In this document: piece after piece, positions 1 through 11,673 of the stretch
How the letters are laid out: every line of letters starts with the position of its first letter
Position numbering within the stretch: the first letter of the stretch is position 1
Assembly: GCA_007449985.2 (NCBI GenBank)
Contig: VIIQ02000632.1
Span: forward strand, 124,001-188,000
DNA length: 64,000 nt
From: Desmodesmus armatus
Taxonomy: Eukaryota; Chlorophyta; Chlorophyceae; Sphaeropleales; Scenedesmaceae
Direction of reading: 5' to 3'
Program-made: the position numbers and the translations under genes
Notes under the pieces: generated by a model
The model's input: the letters and a program-made list of their open reading frames with translations, nothing else
Databases searched by the model: none
What the model was told of the DNA's origin: nothing

Positions 1-1824
1 CAGCAAGGGCAAGAAACGGAGCATGCAGGTGACAAAAGCGCGCGGGGTGTGCTCCGCACACCTTGACATACCCTGTCTCACAGTAGCACTACAAAAGGCC
101 GCGGTCCTTCCCACGCGTATCGCGCCAGAGGCGCAAACCCGCGCATGCAAGCCCACCGTACCTTGAGTCGCTGCTTTCAACCCTTTAACTCAGGCTATAC
201 TACCTTGAGACACAGGTAACACCGGGTACTCCTATGCTAGACACTCCCGAGGCACAACCCTCTTTCGCAGGCATACATCCTCACCTTGAGTCGCTGCCTG
301 ATGGTGTGCAGCCGCCAGCGCACGCTGTCAACGATACGCGGGTAGTCCAGCGCACAGTAGCTGACGATGCGGATGGTGGCAGCATGAACAGTCAAAGGCA
401 CACAAGTCAGAGAACCAGTGGTAAAATGAAATGATTGCATGCATGCAAAGGGCCGAAACAGACAGTTTGTAGTACCAGGCTGTCAGACTGCCCAATGCAA
501 CGACTTCTGCCTAACCGGCCTTTTCACCAATGCAATGATGGTGGGTGCTACCCGGTGAAGGCAGTGCCAACCACAGAGGGAGTGGGATTCTCCTCGGCTC
601 AAGGTTGCAAACCGGTTCAACCCCCAAAAGCAATGCCACTGATGTGTGGCCAATGTCCCTAGGTGTGAAACCTCTCCCCCCATCAACATGCTTGTTTGCT
701 TGCTGGCTTGAGCTTGCTGCATGTGTGCAGTAACAATGTCGCCCTATCACACAGCAGTAGCAGCAGCATCATCACCTGATGATGTGGCCCTTGCTGACAA
801 TTGCCTCCCCCTCACCGTCTCCTGCTGCTGCTGCAGCAGCAGTATCATATTGTAATCAGTTATATTTGATTTGTGTTATAATTATTACCTGATGATGTGA
901 CCCTTGCTGACAATGGCTTCTTCTTCATCATCTCCTGCTGCTGCTGCCGCCGCCGCTGCTGCTGGGTCCCCGCCTGCTGCTGCCGCCGCTGCTGCCTTGC
1001 TGCCCGGTGCCTGGCGCAGCCCTGCCTTGATCTGCATCTCACGCTCCTGCTTCCTGAGGCGAACACTCTCCTTGCGGTGCTCGCGCTGCAGCAGTTGCTC
1101 CTGCAAAAAAAGACGACAGCAGCAGCAGGCTCGTTGTGTGCCTCATTCCATTCATTGCTGACAATTGCTGCGGTGCTCGCGCTGCAGCAGTTGCTCCTGC
1201 AAACAGCGACGACAACAGCAGCAGCAGGCTCGTTGTGTACCTCAGTCAAATTCGTAGCTGACAGTTGCAGATTGCTTTCTGGCGGTGGTAATTCCCAAGC
1301 GTGATGACTGTGTTGTTGACGCTGCATGGAAGCAGTCTCTGGGCCTGCTGAGGTAAGTCTTCCAATTGGCTGAGAGAACCAGCATGTGCACCCCACCAAG
1401 ACGCTGCCCAAACCAGCAGTGCCCATATGCCCCCCATCAGGGTGCACCTGCTCCCTACTTTTTGAGCCTTACAGCAACCATGTGTAACAAGTTCAAAATG
1501 CATATGCAGATAACCAGCTGCATTGTCTGCTGTCCAGCCCACTGACACGATCACCAGGCTCTCCAGACAGCTGCCCTCTTGAAGTAGTTCAGTTTTCAGA
1601 CACTACTGCGCTCAGTCTAGGGTCTGATTTTGATCAGCACTTGGATCAAAGGGAGCTGCACTGTCTGCTGCACATACCTGCTCTAGGTAGCGGATGGCCT
1701 TGCGGACCATCTTAGGAGGCAGGTTGAGCTTGCGGGCAAAGTCATCCTCCTCCACCCACTGCTCCTCTGTCAGCGCAGTCAGCAGGATGATGCCGAGCCC
1801 AGTGGTGTCTTGCTGCAGACAGCA

Positions 1825-1859
<35 letters not shown>

Positions 1860-2550
1860 GGTGAGAGCAGTTGCTGGGTTGTGCATGCTGGGTGGTGTCG
1901 CGGGCCTTGCGGTATGTGAACGGTGCATTCAGGGCAGTGAGCAGGATGATTCCCAACCCCGTGGTGTCTTGCTGCAGGCAGCAGTGACAGCAGGATTGGT
2001 GAGAGCAGTTGCTGGGTTGTGCATGCTGGGAGGTGTTGCATGCTTTGGGGTGTGTGGACTGTGCAGACATCAACAGCAACCACACCCAGCAGCAGCAGCG
2101 CCTGGGAGGTGGTGTGTGTGCGTCTAGAGCTGTGTAGGGTGTGGATGGTCCCGCTTGCAGCCGCTGGGGTGCGAGTTTGCAGCAATGCTTCCCGCTGCTG
2201 CAAGTGAGAACTGCAAGTTGTGGCAGCAAGAGCACGCTTTCCTGCTGCCCCAGCCACACATGCAGTACGATAGTGACACCACCCCGTACCTGTGCTTTGC
2301 GTTTGGCTTCCCGCTGCAGCTGTGCTGCCTTCTTCTCCTGCTGAAACATTGCATGCTCCGGATCTGGTCCATCCTTTTTTGGGTCTGCTGCATCTATCCA
2401 CCAGGCTGGAGGGCACTGGCCTGAATAGAACATGCCCGCGAGAAGGCATACGAGGTTCTTGAAGGCCGGTGGGACCGTGATGGCCACGGGAGCTGGTGCT
2501 GGTGCAGCCATGGCCGCTGCTGGTGGTTTGTACTGCTGTTGGTGCTGCAC
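1..2550 (-). CDS. TFIIE alpha subunit (general transcription factor), 3' end outside window
   Basis: Large subunit of TFIIE, which helps recruit and regulate TFIIH at RNA polymerase II promoters in the nucleus. Four exons read on the minus strand: 2550-2290 (start ATG, 87 codons), 1812-1678, 1100-889, 360-285; the phases agree (0, 0, 2, 0). The protein begins with a Gln/Ala/Pro-rich tract, then the TFIIE-alpha winged helix split over exons 1 and 2 (VPPAFKNLVCLLAGMFY; then GLGIILLTALTEEQWVEEDD and RKLNLPPKMVRKAIRYLEQ). Exon 3 has REHRKESVRLRKQ plus an Ala-rich acidic insert. Exon 4 has YCALDYPRIVDSVRWRLHTI, which matches the plant TFIIE-alpha SYCCLDYAQVYDVVRYRL block. The zinc ribbon expected next is not found in bases 1-284, so the gene continues leftwards. 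Exon 1 is unusual in carrying about 40 residues (CPPAWWIDAADPKKDGPD...) between the two halves of the winged helix. Family identity is confident; exon edges are by-eye calls. Confidence 0.82.
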
Positions 2551-2979
2551 AGCAGTGCTGCTTTGGCACTACTGCAGCAGAGCAACGTCAATGCATGGGT
2601 GATGATATGTGCTGCATGCTGCTGTCGAGCCTTGCAAGGCCGAAGAATGTGGACTGAGGGTGGGGAGTGATCTGGTGACCAGCCTGGCACAGAAAACACA
2701 AGAAACACTACGATGTCTACGCTACAGGGCGAATTCAAATCAATGCATGAACATTCACTCAGTTCTTGACATACGGGCGAAAGTGGGTGGCACAACAGGG
2801 TTCTCTTTCTGTTGATCCACTGTTACAGCCAACTGTCACCGTTACAGTCACCGCTGTGGGCTTCAAGCAAACCCAAGGACGCTTATTGTGATCTCTGTAA
2901 CGATCTGTATCTCTACTATTCTGCATGACGTACCAATGAGAGGCCACTGAGGCACACACAAAGCAGTCCTACTCATCAC
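2551..2979. promoter_or_regulatory. Divergent intergenic region, TFIIE-alpha / BRAP
   Basis: About 430 bases separate the start codons of two head-to-head genes, so both promoters and 5' UTRs must lie here. No TATA box was recognised. Shared promoter use is inferred from spacing only. Confidence 0.4.
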
Positions 2980-4598
2980 ATGTACCATCTCAGGATTGAG
3001 CTAGCTGCACGCAAAATGAGTGAGCTGGTTCCCACAGAGGATAACGACTTCATGGAAGTCTTTAAGGAACCCCTGGACATGGAGTGCGTGGAGTTCTCTG
3101 TGGGCAACCCGAGAGTGGAACACATCACAGGCGTGGTGCACCTTTACAAGCAGAACAGCCCTGTGCAGCGCAATCAGCAGCCTTGGAGGTTGGCCAATAA
3201 AGCAGGTGTCGAGATATCAGAGGTAAGGCGTGCCAGGAAGCAGCTCTCTGATCTGCATCTGCATGGGCAGTACTGTAAGCCCACTCGCTGTATTCTGTCA
3301 CCTGCTGTGGTCGCTCCTGGTGATGTCAATTCAAAGCCGTGCACTGCTTCTCACGAATACAGCACCACGCAGAAGCAGTATCAACTCCGTGTTCGCTGTT
3401 CTTTTTCAGGCAGTGGCCTTGATGAAGGCTCAGCAAGGCCTTGAGGCAGTGATCACTCTGTCTCTACTGCTGTTCACTGCACCGTCCTGCAGGCTGATGA
3501 TGTCAGTCAGACGCTGTGCTGCCTGGCCATCCCCGCTGACATGTCTGTGGCCCACTTCTGCACCTTCATAGGAGCATACCTTGGGGAAGTGGGGTCCATA
3601 CAGGTGTGTGGGCGACACGGGGGGGGGGGGGGGGGGGGGGGGGGACGAGGGGTGCCCCGAGTGGTGGTGGTGGCCAGAGGGTGGAGGTGGCAAGAGGAAG
3701 ACTGCTCATTGTGTTAGCAGGGTTTGGGGGTGGGGTAAGAGAGGAGGTTGTGGACATCTTGGGTTGTCATGTGTCATGACAGCAGCAGGTTAGCTGTACA
3801 TGCACTTCTGCACCTTCATAGGAGCATACCTGGGGGAGGTGGGGTCCATACAGGTGTGTGGGAGACACGCCGGGGGGGGGGGGGGGGGGGGGGGGGGGGT
3901 CCTGAGTGGTGGATGTGGTCAGAGGGTGAAGGTGATCAGAAGGGGACTGCTCATTTGTTGGCGGGGTTGGGGGTTTGGATTGGGAAGGAGAGAGGGGTAT
4001 GGACATCTTGGGTTGTCATGTGTCATGAAAGCAGCAGGTTTGGACATCTTGGGTTGTCATGTGTCATGACAGCAGCAGGTTTGGTGTACATGCACTTCTG
4101 CACCTTCATAGGAGCATACCTGGGGGAGGTGGGGGCCATACAGGTGTGTGGGAGACGGCGGCAGAAGGGGGGCCCCGGGGGCCGGGGGCAGGGGGGGGGT
4201 AGAATAGGAGGAGGGGGAAGGGGAGGAGGGTAGCAGGAGTAGGCATAACCACCTGAGGATGGAAAAGTATGCTTGCTTGACTGTGGACCAGGAGCAGTCG
4301 TCTGCTAAACAGCACCCCCCCCCCTGCACCCAGCAGTCAAGAAGCAGAAGACATTATCTTGCGTGTGGCCATCATGCATGCATGGCTAGCATCCAGCAAT
4401 GCAGCCAGCATGCCATACAGTTGGCTGCTTGGGCACTCAATAATGTTTCGTCTTGCAAGTGGCCCTCCCTGCTTTGCCAGCTTGTTTGACCCTTGCCTGC
4501 CCCCCCCCCCCCCCGGGTGCATTAGGATGTTGAGCTCGTCGTGCTGATTGGCTGATGGCACTCCCTGTGTTATCACACACATGCACCTGCCCCGCCAC

Positions 4599-4638
<40 letters not shown>

Positions 4639-6160
4639 CAGGTGTTGCGCCGTGAGGGTGCCCAGCCGAGTGTGTGCATGGTGCTGCTGACCTTCGCCTC
4701 CCAGGAGCAGGCTGACAACTTCTACGCAGACTTCAACAGCCTGCCTTTCTCATCACTGGAGCCCGACATACTCTGCAGGTGGGTGGGTGGGTAGGTGTGG
4801 TGGTGTGGGGGGGGGGGGAGATGCCGCTGCAAGCCAACCGAAAGCTGCGCTCTGTGCCAGCAGTAGTTGCAATCTGCCAGTAGCTGAATGCACCACCATG
4901 TGTACGGCATGCACATGTACTGCATCCCTCTGCTCAGGCATCGAGTGCTGTAGTTGTACCGCCTTTTGATTTGCTACAGCATACAGCGCGGATGTAGTAC
5001 AAACTGTGGCCGGGCCCAAGTACTGCCCTGTCTCAGTGCTGCCAGGTCACTACAGCATGCAGCTCTCAGCTTGTGTGACTGCTGTGCTGTGATGTGCTTA
5101 TGAAAGCGGCTGGCTTGCAGTACTGCCAGAGACAAATTTCATCATATAAGGTTCGCAACATTCAGCCCTTCTTGGCACGAACGCCATATTCTGATGCTGC
5201 TGTTACTGCTGCTGCTGGTGGTGGTGGTGGTGGTGGTGCTGCTGCTGCTGCTGCTTGCAGGCTGGTGTATGTTCGCAGTGTTGAGGTGCTGTCGACGCAA
5301 GGCCGTGACCCAACAGTCAGCCTGCCAGCAGCAGCTAAGACCCTCACTGCATCAGGACCCGCAGCAGGACCCGCAGGCAGCGGCAGCCCTACTGATGCAA
5401 CAGCCAAACCCAGCAGCACCAGCGACGACACAACAGCTGCCTCTGCTGCTGCAGCAGCAGTAGCAGTAGCAGTAGCAGCACCTGCTGCAGAGGCAGCAGC
5501 AACACCCACAGCTGGCCAGCAACCAACTCGCAGCAGCACCACAACACCCAGCAGCAGCAGGGAACAAGGGCAGGGCCAGGGGCAGCAGGGACAGCAGCCG
5601 TACAGCAGCAGCACACCAGGGCCCAGCTATGCAGCAGCTGTGGGTGCGGCGGCGAGTGACGACAATGCAGGAGCTGCTGCTGGTGCTGCTGGTGCTGCTG
5701 GTGGTGGCAGCAGTGTGGGTGCGGGAAGCCCGCAGCAGTGGCTGCAGCCGCCGGCCGGCACGACTGAGCTGCCCACCTGCCCTGTCTGTTTGGAGCGCCT
5801 GGATGAACACATCAGCGGCATCGTGACCACTGTGAGTGGAAGTGGAGGAGCGCAAGCATGGCTCCCTAGCTCGTGTCATGGATGGTAGCATCATTCACTA
5901 TAATTGTACTGTGCTGTGCTGTACTGCTGTACTGAGCTGCATGGTATTGTACTGTTGGGTCATCCCTTACATGTGTTTTAGGGCTTCTTAACCAATACAG
6001 TGGTTGGTCAATTGTCAGCATTGCTGCGCTGTTCTTGAGTAAGTGGTCCTCATTTCAGCGCGGCGTTGAGTTGTGGATACCTTGGCAGGTACTGTCTGTT
6101 CCATCAAACACTTTGTTGGCATGGCAGCCTGCATGGCGTGTGCCTATTGTTAGTTGTGTG

Positions 6161-6192
<32 letters not shown>

Positions 6193-9100
6193 TTGCTTGT
6201 CCCCTCCACCCCCCACCCACCCCACCCCACCCCACCCCACCCCACCCCACCCCACCCCACCCACCCCACCCCACCCCACCCCACCCCACCCCACCCCCGC
6301 CACCACCCCCATTCACCCCACTCACACCCCTCCCCCTTCCTTCCACCAGGTCTGCAACCATCGCTTCCATGGGGAGTGCATCAAGCACTGGGGCGACACC
6401 TCCTGCCCGGTGTGTCGCTACTGCATGCTCAGCAGCAATGCCAACACCAGCCGCTGCAGCACGTGTGGTGCCAACACCAACCTGTGGATCTGCCTCATAT
6501 GTGGACACGTAGGCTGCGGCAGGTAAGGGTTTGTCTACAATGAACAGGCTGAGCCAAGCACATTGATATTCACTACTGCCTGTCTTTTCTGACTTGTGTG
6601 AATTGGGATTTGAAAAAGACTTTGGCGCATTGTAACAGGGCCAAGAAACTCACCTTGAGATTGTTTTTTGGTGTATGACCTTGAAAGAGACAAGGGCAGC
6701 AGCCCAGCAGGCTGTTCGGTTGGCCAGCCTGGTATGTACAGGCTGTATAGTGACAGCACTGAGTGATGTCACCAACTGAACATGTCAGTGGATGCCTGCC
6801 ATGTGATGCAGCAAGCAGGTGCGGCTGCAACATTGTGGATAGGCCAACACGAGGCAGACAAGGCAGGCACAACCCCTGCAGTCTCGTCAACAACACCATC
6901 AAAACACTGGCGCCCGCCAGCAGCTTGCTGAGATCTGGTGCCAGTGTGGCCCTTCTCAAGGTTCCTGGAACCTGTTGCGTATGGCATTTCACTGTACGTT
7001 TCTGTGCTGCACTTGCTGTGCAGGTACAAGCAGGGCCATGCCAACGACCACTGGAAGTCATCAGCACACTGCTACGCCCTGGAGCTGGAGACGCAGCGGG
7101 TGTGGGACTATGCAGGTGCGCCGGCAGTAAACATGTTGTGGCGTGCCATGCGAGATGCTCCATATTGTGCTGGCAAATTGACAGCAAGAGACGTAGGAGA
7201 GCCATGCAGGCAATGATTGTCAGACAGAATGTTATCATGTGTGTAGTCCCTTGTCCGCTAGTGCTGCTGGAAATGATTGTGAAGCAACACCAGCATCTGA
7301 GCACTGGTGGCTGACTCTTGGGGTCTGTGAGATTCGGCTGCTGTTGCTCACATGGTTATGTTGCTCCAACTTGGGCTCAAAAGCAACACCGCAGGACTAC
7401 ACACCACCCGCAACATTGTGCAGCTTCAGCACACGAGATCGTGTGTGCAGTGTACTGGCTAGTCGACCCTGGTAACCCCAATCTATCTCCCTCTCCTGTA
7501 ACAACATCCCCATCTGACATGCTGTGCCGTGCCGAGCTGTGCACCAGGTGACGGCTACGTGCACAGGCTCATTCAGTCAAAGACCAATGGCAACCTAGTA
7601 AAGGTGCCCTCCCCAGCACCCACATGCCCACACGGCAGCCCCAGCCTACACCACAACCACAACCGCCGCCACCACCACCACCACCATCACCATAAAAATC
7701 GCCAGCGCAACCAGGGAGATTTGCTTCCCTCATCAAACTACCCCCCCCCCCGCCCACAACTGCCATGCTGTGCCGTGTTGTGCTGTGCTGTGCGCCAGGT
7801 GACGGTTACGTCCACAGGCTCATTCAGTCCAAGACCGACGGCAAGCTAGTGGAGGTCCCCTCACCAGCACCCACCTGTCCCCACGGCAGCCCCAGCCTAC
7901 ACCACAACCACCACAACCACCACCACCACCACCACCGCCACCACAACCACTACCACCACCACAACTGCCATCGCAGTCAGGGAGAGATGCCCATCAAGCT
8001 ACCCCCCCCCCTCCTCATCTGCCATGCTGTGCCATGCTGTGCTGTGCTGTGCTGTGCTGTGCTGTGCGCCAGGTGACGGCTACGTCCACAGGCTCATTCA
8101 GTCCAAGACTGACGGCAAGCTAGTAGAGGTCCCCTCACCAGCACTCACATGTCCCCACGGCAGCCCCAGCCTACACCACAACCACCACAACCACCACCAC
8201 CACCACCGCCACCACAACCACTACCACCACCACAACTGCCATCGCAGTCAGGGAGAGATGCCCATCAAGCTACCCCCCCCCCCCTTCTCATCTGCCATGC
8301 TGTGCCATGCTGTGCCATGCTGTGCTGTGCTGTGCGCCAGGTGACGGCTACGTCCACAGGCTCATTCAGTCCAAGACTGACGGCAAGCTAGTAGAGGTCC
8401 CCTCACCAGCGCCCACATGCCCCCACGGCAGCCCCAGCCTACACCACCACCGCCGGCACCACCACCACCACAACCGCCAGCGCAGTCAGGGGGGAGAGGG
8501 GCGTTTGGACCCGTTGTCGCGTAGCAGGAGCGGCTCGTCGGCAGCGGTGGCGGCTGCCGGCGGCGGCGCGTGCAGCAGCGGCAGCGAGGCGGGGGTGGAG
8601 GTGCCATGCACGGTGGCGGACTGCCCTGTTTGTGCTGACGAGGCTGCACAGATGAAGGAGGTGCGTGACTGTGGAAGCGCCAGGCTGGCGTGCGTGACAT
8701 GTACCTGAGAGTGACATCAATCTGGATGTCTGAGAGCCTGACTCTGCCAGCATTCTTTTGCCTTTTTGGGTCTCTGCCTTTCAAAGCATGTTGAACACAG
8801 GTGCGGGCTCAAACCCTCATACAATACAACCCCTGTGACTGCCGTATCTCGCTTCAACGGCTGCAAAATGTCCTGCCAATTGTCCACTGATAACAGGTGC
8901 TGGTCAGCAGCAAGCTCGAGGCGATATCCCTGGAGTACAACCACCTGTTGGCGACCCAGCTAGACAGCCAGCGGCAGTACTTTGAAGGGCTACTGGCGCA
9001 GCAGGACGCCAAGCAGCAGGCTGCAGTGTCAGCGGCCAAGGCTGCTGCAGAGCAGGCACAGGCAGCCAGCCAGGCGGCGGCAGGGTCGGCGAAAGAGAGT

Positions 9101-10819
9101 GAACGCAAGCGGCAGCAGTTGGAACGCAAGCTGGTGGGTTGGGAGCGTTGACGGGTTGAGGGGGCTGTTTGGTTGGCGGTAGTGTGAAGGGTGTGCTGTG
9201 TATTTGGATAATGCGCACGACAAGCAGAGTTGGTATTGATCATAGCAAATGCATCTTCTACTTGCTGTCCAGCCTTGCATTCTGTCCAGCACGTGTTAGG
9301 CCAGCAGTGGGTGCCCAGTGTTGGTATCCCAGCATTTTTAAAGATGCGACTTGCATGTGTCAGCTGCTTACTGACTGGTCAGCTGATATAGATCTTTCTG
9401 GGCCTGGTTGTGGATCGCAGTACGGCTGCATGCTGCGGGTATGTCCCTCTGGAGGGACACACTGAACAAGGCTGAGTGCTTGTTCGCTACCGCCATGTGT
9501 TGCTGTCTCTCGCCTGCAAGCTGTGCATACGCTCAGGTTTTTTCAGCCCCTCGCTGCGCCTGTGTGGCTGCCCACAAGCTGTTTGCTGGCTCGCTCACTC
9601 ACTCACGCACTTACTCAGTCACCCACCTACCCACCCACTCACTCGCTCACTCACTCTCTCACTCTCTCACTCATGTGTTGAAGGCGGACCTCACGTCCAG
9701 CTTAGGCAAGATGACAGAGGAGCGGGAGTTCCTGCGCAGCCTAAATGAGCCGCTGCTGTCCAACTCACTCACTCACTCACTCTCTCACTCCCTCACTCAT
9801 GTGTTGCAGGCGGACCTCATGTCAAGCCTAGGCAAGGTGCCTGTCGGTCAGCCCCTTGCTACGCCTGCGTGGCCTATAAGCTCGTTGCTGGCTCCCTCCC
9901 TCACTCACTCAATTACTCACTCTCACTCTGTCACGCAGGCGGACCTCATGTCGAGCCTAGGCAAGGTGACAGAGGAGCGGGAGTTCCTGCGCAGCCTGAA
10001 TGAGACGCTGCTGTCCAACTCACTCACTCACTCTTTCACTCACTCTCTCACTTATGTTTTGCAGGCGGACCTCATGTCCAGCTTAGGCAAGGTGACAGAG
10101 GAGCGGGAGTTCCTGCGCAGCCTGAATGAGACACTGCTGTCAAACCAGAAGGAGTTCAACAGCCAGCTGGCAGCAGCACAGGCTGACCTGAAGGAGAAGG
10201 AGGCACAGCTGCAGGACCTGCAGGAACAGGTGCGGACCCACACAGGATTCACAAAGCCCCAAACACAAATGCCAATACAGCAACCATACAAGACTGGACT
10301 GGCCTGCGTGCAGGGGGCTGGGGGGGGGGGGTCCACGTTGAATGCAGCTGACATGGATTGGACAGGGTGGGCTTGACAAGCTGCTGACTGCTTTTCTCGA
10401 GCAGGTCTGCTGTGTGCACAGCTGCAGGACCTGCAGGAACAGGTGCGGGGACTGCGCAGCATGTGGTACCAATCTCTAGGGGGACTGAAAACCCTTCTCT
10501 GGCACTTGCCAGCGAGCACAGCTTCGTGATATGCGCATCTTGCCCTGGCTTGCCATGCACAAGCTGTAGCAGCCTGGCTGATCCTCTGGGGCGAGGATGA
10601 CAGGCAAGGGTTGCAAGCCGCTTTCGTCAAACTTATCATGCCGCGTGCTGTGCTATGCTGTGCTGTGGCATGCAGGTCCGTGACCTCATGGTGTACATTG
10701 AGGCTCAGCGCACCATCCAAGCAGAGGGCGGCTCAGAGCTGCAGGACGCCACGCTGCTGCCTATGCCGCAGTCCCGCGGCAGCAGCACACGCAGCAGCAG
10801 GCGCAGCAGCAAGAAATGA
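2980..10819 (+). CDS. BRAP/Etp1-type E3 ubiquitin ligase (RING-H2 + UBP zinc finger + coiled coil)
   Basis: Homologue of BRCA1-associated protein (BRAP2/IMP; yeast Etp1), a cytoplasmic RING E3 ligase. Best exon set: 2980-3222, 3493-3603, 4642-4778, 5261-5831, 6350-6522, 7024-7115, 8341-8660, 8897-9133, 10065-10229, 10676-10819; all phases agree, giving roughly 730 aa. Domains in order: N-terminal MYHLRIEL and an RNA-recognition-like BRAP2 domain (ADDVSQTLCCLAIPADMSVA; VCMVLLTFASQEQADNFYAD); a Ser/Ala/Gln-rich insert; RING-H2 (CPVCLERLDEHISGIVTT, CNHRFHGECIKHW, CPVCRY); UBP zinc finger (CSTCGANTNLWICLICGHVG, HANDHWKSSAHCYALE, RVWDYAGDGYVHRLIQSKTD); a His-rich insert; a long coiled coil (EYNHLLATQLDSQRQYFEGL; TEEREFLRSLNETLLSNQKE; QLQDLQEQ); and a Ser/Arg/Lys-rich tail as in animal BRAP. 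Introns carry several partial copies of exons 2, 7 and 9. The copies most distal to the coding path were treated as decoys because only the chosen copies keep frame with both neighbours. Confidence 0.9.
3493..4155 (+). repeat. Exon-end/donor tandem copies in BRAP intron 2, with poly-G tracts
   Basis: The last roughly 55 bases of exon 2 plus its splice donor (from ctgcaccttcataggagc through gtgtgtggg) occur three times, near 3558-3618, 3806-3869 and 4096-4155. The first is the functional exon end. Each copy is followed by a G-rich tract; the first two are long G homopolymers (about 3620-3643 and 3871-3899). Confidence 0.8.
6151..6300. repeat. (TGCC)n and (CCCCA)n simple repeats
   Basis: A short run of tgcctgcc units is followed by about 100 bases of ccacccca units, in the intron before the second RING exon. 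The open frames seen across it are repeat artefacts. Confidence 0.85.
7548..8660 (+). repeat. Four tandem copies of BRAP exon 7 with its splice acceptor
   Basis: Copies start at 7548, 7799, 8073 and 8341. Each follows a gtgctgtgctg...cag acceptor and begins GTGACGGCTACGT, encoding DGYVHRLIQSKTDGKLVEV, then a His-rich stretch from CACCAC repeats. Only the fourth copy continues open to the next donor at 8660. The first three are truncated by the next duplicated intron segment and are read as non-functional, although alternative use cannot be excluded from sequence. Confidence 0.8.
9684..10229 (+). repeat. Tandem copies of BRAP exon 9 and its acceptor
   Basis: The block encoding ADLMSSLGKVTEEREFLRSL occurs at 9684-9765, in short form at about 9810-9837, at about 9941-10020, and in the functional exon from 10065. 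The copies are separated by (TCAC)n-rich intron sequence that was duplicated with them. A further copy of the exon's 3' end (gctgcaggacctgcaggaac) lies at about 10420-10445. Confidence 0.8.
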
Positions 10820-11673
10820 ACAACCCAGCTCGATCCTGCATCCCATCTGCGATCGCTTGGCCGGAGGTCTGTGCGTCTGATCGCACCCAGGGTTCCTTGA
10901 GGTGCCAAGGGGGCTCTTTGAGCATCTGCGCGTTTGCTGCGCGGCTCAATTATGCAGCCCACCTGGGGCTTGCTTGGTGAAGGGTCTGTTGTGCATGTAG
11001 CGCAGGCTGTTTTCTCGTTGCATTGGTACTGCCAATGGGGCAGCCGTCCTGCCGCAGGACGGCATTGGATGGTGCTGGTGTACAGTGACTGTGCACCGGG
11101 TGTACGTGTATCTAGGGTTTGCTGTGGTGTGATCAGTCCGGTGTGTGAGTCATTGGTGCTGCTGCCCTGCAGTCAATGTGGATTGTGAGATTGCACTGAT
11201 ACTGTTTTTGTGTGCATTGATGTTGCTGGTGTGTGCCAGCCCGATCCTGGCTGACATCATAAAGGCCCACCTCAGGGTCAGCCAATTGCCAAAGTACATG
11301 CTGCTTGCTTTCGCGTCTGGCAGGATGTAGTCATCTGTGACGGTCCCTGTGCGACAGCGCTTGGCTGTTGGGATGATGTCAATGTTCGCTACTGACATCA
11401 GCCAGCTATCATCAGGTCAGTGCATGTGCCACAGCTCTTGTGGCGACATGTTTGTTGTTCACAGTCAGTGAACCGTCACCCTGTTGAAGATGTTGCTGCA
11501 CAGTTGCGCAGCTGGCTTACTGGCAGTTTTGGCCATGACACACCCTCAGGCTGTATCGCAGTATCTGTCAATCTGACTGGTCAGCTGCACACCAGAGTGC
11601 CTGAATTGGCGTGGCCTGCTGTTACAGCACGTTCACTGTACAATAGTTAACTGGTCAGAGCTTTGCATTTGTT
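10820..11673. other. Intergenic region, convergent BRAP and methyltransferase 3' ends
   Basis: No convincing coding exon. It lies between two stop codons facing each other (10819 on plus, 11674 on minus). A TTACA at 11622-11626 (TGTAA on minus) is a candidate poly(A) signal for the methyltransferase gene, about 48 bases past its stop. Confidence 0.5.

Noticed and set aside
860..1447. Overlapping 100-195 aa ORFs rich in Ala, Gln, Leu and Cys
   Set aside because: Produced by CAG/CTG triplets around TFIIE exon 3; only the frame with EHRKESVRLRKQ is real.
3410..3445. Small additional BRAP exon after a good ttttcag acceptor
   Set aside because: Joining 3222 directly to 3493 keeps frame and matches the BRAP2 domain without it; no donor of good quality follows.
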